Below, in pieces: positions 60,421 to 64,000 of a DNA stretch of 64,000 nucleotides. How positions within the stretch are numbered: the first letter of the stretch is position 1; every line of letters begins with the position of its first letter. Source of the stretch: Sulfitobacter litoralis. Its GTDB lineage: Bacteria > Pseudomonadota > Alphaproteobacteria > Rhodobacterales > Rhodobacteraceae. Position numbers and translations under genes: made by a program. Under the pieces are notes generated by a model. It did no database searches. It was not told where the DNA came from and saw only the letters and a list, made by a program, of their open reading frames with translations. The stretch spans positions 62,001 through 126,000 of the forward strand of contig NZ_FNJD01000010.1 of the NCBI RefSeq assembly GCF_900103185.1, read 5' to 3'.

Positions 60421-63405
60421 ATGAAAGATACCATTACAGAGCCACTTGTTGGCCGCTCGGTCGCGCGCGTCGAGGATCCGGCACTCCTGTCGGGGCACGG
60501 GCGTTACATCGACGATCTGCCGGTGACAGCCGGAACGCTGGCATTGGCCTTCGTGCGGTCGCCACACGGCCACGCCGACATCCGGTCGGTCGACACCGCC
60601 GAGGCAGCATGCGCGCCCGGCGTCGTCGCCGTCATCACCGGACAGGACGTCGCGCTGCGCACTCGGTCGATGACCGTCGGTGTCAAGGCCAATGTGGAAT
60701 GCTGGCCAATGGCGGTGGAGCGGGTGCGCTATGTCGGTGAGCCGGTGGCCATGGTCGTCGCCACCGACCGCTACCTGGCCGAGGATGCCGCCGATCTGGT
60801 CGCGGTCGACTACGCGCCGCGCCGCGCGGTGGTCGATCCGGTCGCGGCACTTTCGGACGATGCACCGGTGCTGCATTCCAGCCTCGGTGGCAACCTCATC
60901 AACGAACGGCGCTTTCGCTACGGCGATCCCGAGGCGGCGTTCGAGGCCGCCCGGCACCGGATCGGCATCGACGTCACCTATCCGCGCAGCGCCTGCACCC
61001 CCATTGAAACCTACGGCGTGATCGCCAGCTACGAGCCGGGCGAGGATGCCTTTGACGTCACCGCGAATTTCCAGGGCCCCTTCTCGATCCACGCAGTGGT
61101 GGCTCGGTCGCTGAACGTGCCGGGCAACCGGCTGCGGCTGCGCACGCCGCCCGATTCCGGTGGTTCTTTCGGGATCAAGCAGGGCGTCTTTCCCTACATG
61201 ATCCTCGCTGGCGTTGCCGCGCGCATCGCGGGCGCGCCGGTCAAGTGGATCGAGGACCGGCTGGAGCATCTGTCGGCCAGCGTCTCAGCCACCAATCGCC
61301 AGACCCGGATCGAGGCGGCGGTCGCGGCGGATGGCCGGATCACCGCGCTTGACTGGGATCAGATCGAGGATTGCGGTGCCCATCTGCGCGCGCCGGAACC
61401 TGCCACGCTCTACCGGATGCACGGCAACATGACCGGCGCCTACGACATATCGAACATGAGCATCCGCAACCGCGTCGTGCTGACCAACAAGACGCCAACC
61501 GGGCTTAATCGCGGCTTTGGCGGCCCGCAGATCTATTTCGCGCTGGAGCGGTTGATGGACACCATCGCGCGGCAGCTTGGGCTGGACAAGCTGGAGGTCA
61601 TCCGCCGCAACCTCATCCCAGCCGGGGCGTTTCCCTACCGCACGGCAAGCGGCGCGCTCTACGACTCGGGCGATTACGCCACGGCGCTGGACCGCGCGGT
61701 CACCGAAGGCGGTCTGGCCGACCTTTACGCCCGCCGCGACAAAGCCCGCGCCGAAGGCCGACGTTACGGCATCGGATTTGCCTGCGTGGTTGAGCCTTCG
61801 GTGTCGAACATGGGCTACATCACCACCGTCCTGACCCCCGAAGAGCGTGCCAAGGCGGGGCCCAAGAACGGTGCGCAGGCAACCGCGACCATCGCAATCG
61901 ACCCACTCGGCTCAGTCACGGTCAAGGTCGCCTCGGTCCCGCAGGGTCAAGGCCACCGGACCGTGCTGGCGCAAGTCGTGGCCGACAAGTTTGGGCTGCC
62001 GATGGAGGCGGTGCGCGTTCTGGCTGATGTGGACACGATGCGCGATGCCTGGTCCATCGCCTCGGGCAACTACGCCTCGCGCTTTGCCCCGGCGGTTGCT
62101 GGTGCGACCGAGATCGCAGCAACGCGGCTGCGCGACAAACTGGCCAAGGTCGCGGCCACACAGCTGAACATTGCGCTCGAGGACGTGTCCTTCGAAGGGG
62201 GCCGCATACGCGCCAGGGGCAATCCCGACAACAGCCTGTCCTTCGCGCGGGTCGCCGCCACGGCGCATTGGTCGCCGGGCACCCTGCCGGACGACGTGGA
62301 TCACACCCTGCGCGAGACGGTCTATTGGAGCCCGCCCGAACTGGAGGCCCCGACTGCCGAGGACGGGATCAATTCCTCGCTCTGTCACGGGTTCATCTTC
62401 GATTTCTGCGGGGTCGAGATCGACCCCGAGACCGCCGAGCCGCGGATCGACCGCTACGTGACCATGCATGATTGCGGGCGCATCCTGCATCCCGCCATGG
62501 TCGACGGCCAGGTGCGGGGCGGCTTTGCCCAGGCGGTCGGCGCGGCGTTCCTCGAGGAATATTCTTACGGTGCGGACGGCTCATTCCAATCGGGAACGCT
62601 GGCCGATTACCTCTTGCCCACCGTGATGGAGGTTCCCGAGCCGGTGATCCTGCATCACGAGACCCTGTCGCCCTTCACACCGCTTGGGGCCAAGGGCGTG
62701 GGCGAAGGCAATTGCATGTCCACGCCCGTGTGCATCGCCAACGCCGTGGCCGATGCGCTCGCACCCGAGGGCGATGCACCCGAGATCGTGCTGCCGGTGA
62801 CTGCGTCCAAGCTCGCCGCCCTGATTTTCGGCGACGAGCCCGCCCCGAAAGAGCCCGTGTCCGAGACGAAAACCGAGGCCACGGCAGGTGGGCGCACGCT
62901 TACCGGCGAAGGCCGCGCCGTGGTACAGGCCAGCCGCGAGGATGTCTGGCGGATGCTGCTCGATCCCGCGACGCTCGACGCGATCATCCCCGGCTCGCAT
63001 GGCGTCCGGAAGGTCGGCGAGACGCGCTTTGAGGCGGATGTGACGCTGGGCATCGGGCCCGTGCGAGGGCGCTACAAGGCCGATATCGACCTGTCGGACC
63101 TCGACCCGCCCAACGCGGTCACCCTCTCAGGGCAGGCCGTAGGCGCGCTCGGTACGGGCGGTGGACAAGGCCGCATCACGCTGACCGACACCGAAGACGG
63201 CACCGAGATCGCCTATCGCTACGAGGCCCAGATCGGCGGCAAGGTCGCATCGGTCGGCGGACGGCTTCTGGACGGCGCGGCGAAGGTCGTGATCGGCGAG
63301 TTCTTCCGCGCTCTCGCGCGCCATTGCGGCGGCGGCGCGTCCAGCGGTGCCGTGGCTCGTCTGCGCGGTCTTGTTGATCGCGTCATCAAGGGAGGCCGAT
63401 CATGA
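60421..63405 (+). CDS. Molybdenum hydroxylase large subunit fused to a CoxG-like domain
   Basis: A 994-residue fusion. Residues 1-800 are a xanthine oxidase-family large subunit (GRSVARVEDPALLSGHGRYI, DDLP; RTPPDSGGSFGIKQGVFPYM; PLGAKGVGEGNCMS with the catalytic Glu). The loop facing the metal reads TPTGLNRGFGGPQIYFALER instead of the AYRGAGR or AYxCSFR of Cox enzymes, so the substrate is not CO. Residues about 825-994 form an SRPBCC/CoxG domain (QASREDVWRMLLDPATLDAI, PGSHGVRKVG, GIGPVRGRYKADIDLSDLDP) fused in frame. A GGGAGGAGAC ribosome site precedes the ATG. The substrate is unknown; an aromatic N-heterocycle or aldehyde is possible. Confidence 0.88.
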   Translation: MKDTITEPLVGRSVARVEDPALLSGHGRYIDDLPVTAGTLALAFVRSPHGHADIRSVDTAEAACAPGVVAVITGQDVALRTRSMTVGVKANVECWPMAVERVRYVGEPVAMVVATDRYLAEDAADLVAVDYAPRRAVVDPVAALSDDAPVLHSSLGGNLINERRFRYGDPEAAFEAARHRIGIDVTYPRSACTPIETYGVIASYEPGEDAFDVTANFQGPFSIHAVVARSLNVPGNRLRLRTPPDSGGSFGIKQGVFPYMILAGVAARIAGAPVKWIEDRLEHLSASVSATNRQTRIEAAVAADGRITALDWDQIEDCGAHLRAPEPATLYRMHGNMTGAYDISNMSIRNRVVLTNKTPTGLNRGFGGPQIYFALERLMDTIARQLGLDKLEVIRRNLIPAGAFPYRTASGALYDSGDYATALDRAVTEGGLADLYARRDKARAEGRRYGIGFACVVEPSVSNMGYITTVLTPEERAKAGPKNGAQATATIAIDPLGSVTVKVASVPQGQGHRTVLAQVVADKFGLPMEAVRVLADVDTMRDAWSIASGNYASRFAPAVAGATEIAATRLRDKLAKVAATQLNIALEDVSFEGGRIRARGNPDNSLSFARVAATAHWSPGTLPDDVDHTLRETVYWSPPELEAPTAEDGINSSLCHGFIFDFCGVEIDPETAEPRIDRYVTMHDCGRILHPAMVDGQVRGGFAQAVGAAFLEEYSYGADGSFQSGTLADYLLPTVMEVPEPVILHHETLSPFTPLGAKGVGEGNCMSTPVCIANAVADALAPEGDAPEIVLPVTASKLAALIFGDEPAPKEPVSETKTEATAGGRTLTGEGRAVVQASREDVWRMLLDPATLDAIIPGSHGVRKVGETRFEADVTLGIGPVRGRYKADIDLSDLDPPNAVTLSGQAVGALGTGGGQGRITLTDTEDGTEIAYRYEAQIGGKVASVGGRLLDGAAKVVIGEFFRALARHCGGGASSGAVARLRGLVDRVIKGGRS

Positions 63406-64000
63406 AACCCGCCCCGTTCGATCTCGTAACGGCCAACGACATGAGTGAGGCGCTGGAGGCGCTGCACCAGGGCGGCACCGAGGCCCGCGTCATCGCTGGC
63501 GGTCAGTCGCTGGTGCCCATGCTCAACATGCGCCTCGCGCGCCCTGCCACGCTGGTCGACATCACCCGCATCCCGGAACTGTCGCGGATCGAAGCCAAGA
63601 GCGACCGGATTACCATCGGTGCCGCCGTGCGCCAGAGCACGCTGGAGCGCTGGCCGGAGCTGGCAGATCGTCTGCCCTTGGTACACGCGGCACTTCCTTG
63701 GGTCGCCCATACGCAGGTGCGCAATCGCGGCACGATCTGCGGCTCCGTCGCCCATGCCGATCCCAGTGCCGAGCTGCCACTCTGCCTGATCGCGCTCGGC
63801 GGCACCTTGACCCTGCGCCGCCGCCGCAAGACGCGTGAGATTGGGGCGCATGATTTCTTTCAGGGCATGATGTCCACCGACCTCGCCCCCGGCGAGATGA
63901 TCGTCTCGGTGTCGTTCCCGGCCCGCAAGCCGGGCACCGGATATGCCTTCCGCGAAGTGGCGCGCCGACACGGCGATTTCGCCATCGTCGCCTGCGCCGC
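63402..64000 (+). CDS. FAD subunit of the second molybdenum hydroxylase, 3' end cut by window
   Basis: The first 199 residues of a CoxM-like FAD-binding protein; the gene runs off the right edge. Its start overlaps the stop of the large subunit gene (ATGA). FAD motifs are VIAGGQSLVPMLNMRLARPA, then TLVDITRIPEL and NRGTICGSVAHADPSAELPL. DFFQGMMSTDLAPGEMIVSV follows. A 2Fe-2S subunit gene is expected to follow, completing an L-M-S order. Confidence 0.9.
   Translation, partial: MKPAPFDLVTANDMSEALEALHQGGTEARVIAGGQSLVPMLNMRLARPATLVDITRIPELSRIEAKSDRITIGAAVRQSTLERWPELADRLPLVHAALPWVAHTQVRNRGTICGSVAHADPSAELPLCLIALGGTLTLRRRRKTREIGAHDFFQGMMSTDLAPGEMIVSVSFPARKPGTGYAFREVARRHGDFAIVACA

Noticed and set aside
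1-64000. CRISPR array
   Set aside because: No set of regularly spaced short direct repeats or cas genes was seen while reading the sequence.

Overview
The window looks like part of a large conjugative plasmid (or plasmid-like replicon) of an alphaproteobacterium, most likely a roseobacter (Rhodobacteraceae). This rests on the high-GC gene style, the set of small plasmid 'DUF' proteins, a VirB/VirD-type transfer system, a Paracoccus-like sensor/regulator set and the gene families present. No replication or partition gene lies in the window, so the replicon type cannot be named. No rRNA or tRNA gene was seen.

Layout. (1) 1-11.5 kb is plasmid backbone: a strawberry-notch-type helicase cut by the left edge, small conserved plasmid proteins (DUF6878-, DUF6915-, DUF736- and DUF2493-like), and on the minus strand a two-gene AAA-ATPase/subtilisin pair of the ietAS type (plasmid maintenance/incompatibility, also reported as anti-phage). 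(2) 11.5-16.8 kb is the DNA-processing half of a conjugation system: a candidate oriT with a 13-bp perfect inverted repeat, a MobC-like accessory protein, a VirD2-like relaxase and a VirD4 coupling protein. (3) 17.0-43.4 kb is a metabolic island for PQQ-dependent, probably lanthanide-dependent alcohol oxidation. It holds pqqABCDE; a hybrid kinase, FIST sensor and LuxR-type regulator; an ExaF/PedH-type quinoprotein dehydrogenase; the ABC exporter, beta-propeller and binding protein typical of such loci; a PedF-like cytochrome c and an XoxJ-like protein; a CO-dehydrogenase-like molybdenum hydroxylase (coxG-S-L-M order); and ApbE with a NosR-like flavin/iron-sulfur membrane protein. A NitT/TauT-type ABC importer is split between the two halves of the island. 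(4) 43.4-46.1 kb is a scar zone: an IS3-family remnant, an apparently complete IS110-family (IS1111-type) element with inverted repeats, and an AraC gene missing its 5' part. (5) 46.1-57.8 kb is the type IV secretion operon on the minus strand, in the order unknown protein, virB1, B2, B3, B4, B7-like lipoprotein, second transglycosylase, B5, B8, B9, B10, B11, two small genes, B6. A candidate operator palindrome and an Xre-type regulator lie just upstream. (6) 59.4-64 kb holds an AraC regulator and a second molybdenum hydroxylase locus, with a large subunit fused to a CoxG-like domain and a FAD subunit cut by the right edge.

How it fits together. PQQ made by PqqA-E would serve the periplasmic dehydrogenase. 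Electrons would leave through the PedF-like cytochrome and perhaps the flavinylated NosR-like protein. The aldehyde formed may be oxidised by the CoxSLM-type enzyme. The three-protein regulator set and a repeated GTCTAATAT motif suggest coordinated control. The island sits between the relaxase/coupling genes and the secretion operon with recombinase and IS remnants at its edges, which suggests it was inserted into a once contiguous transfer region.
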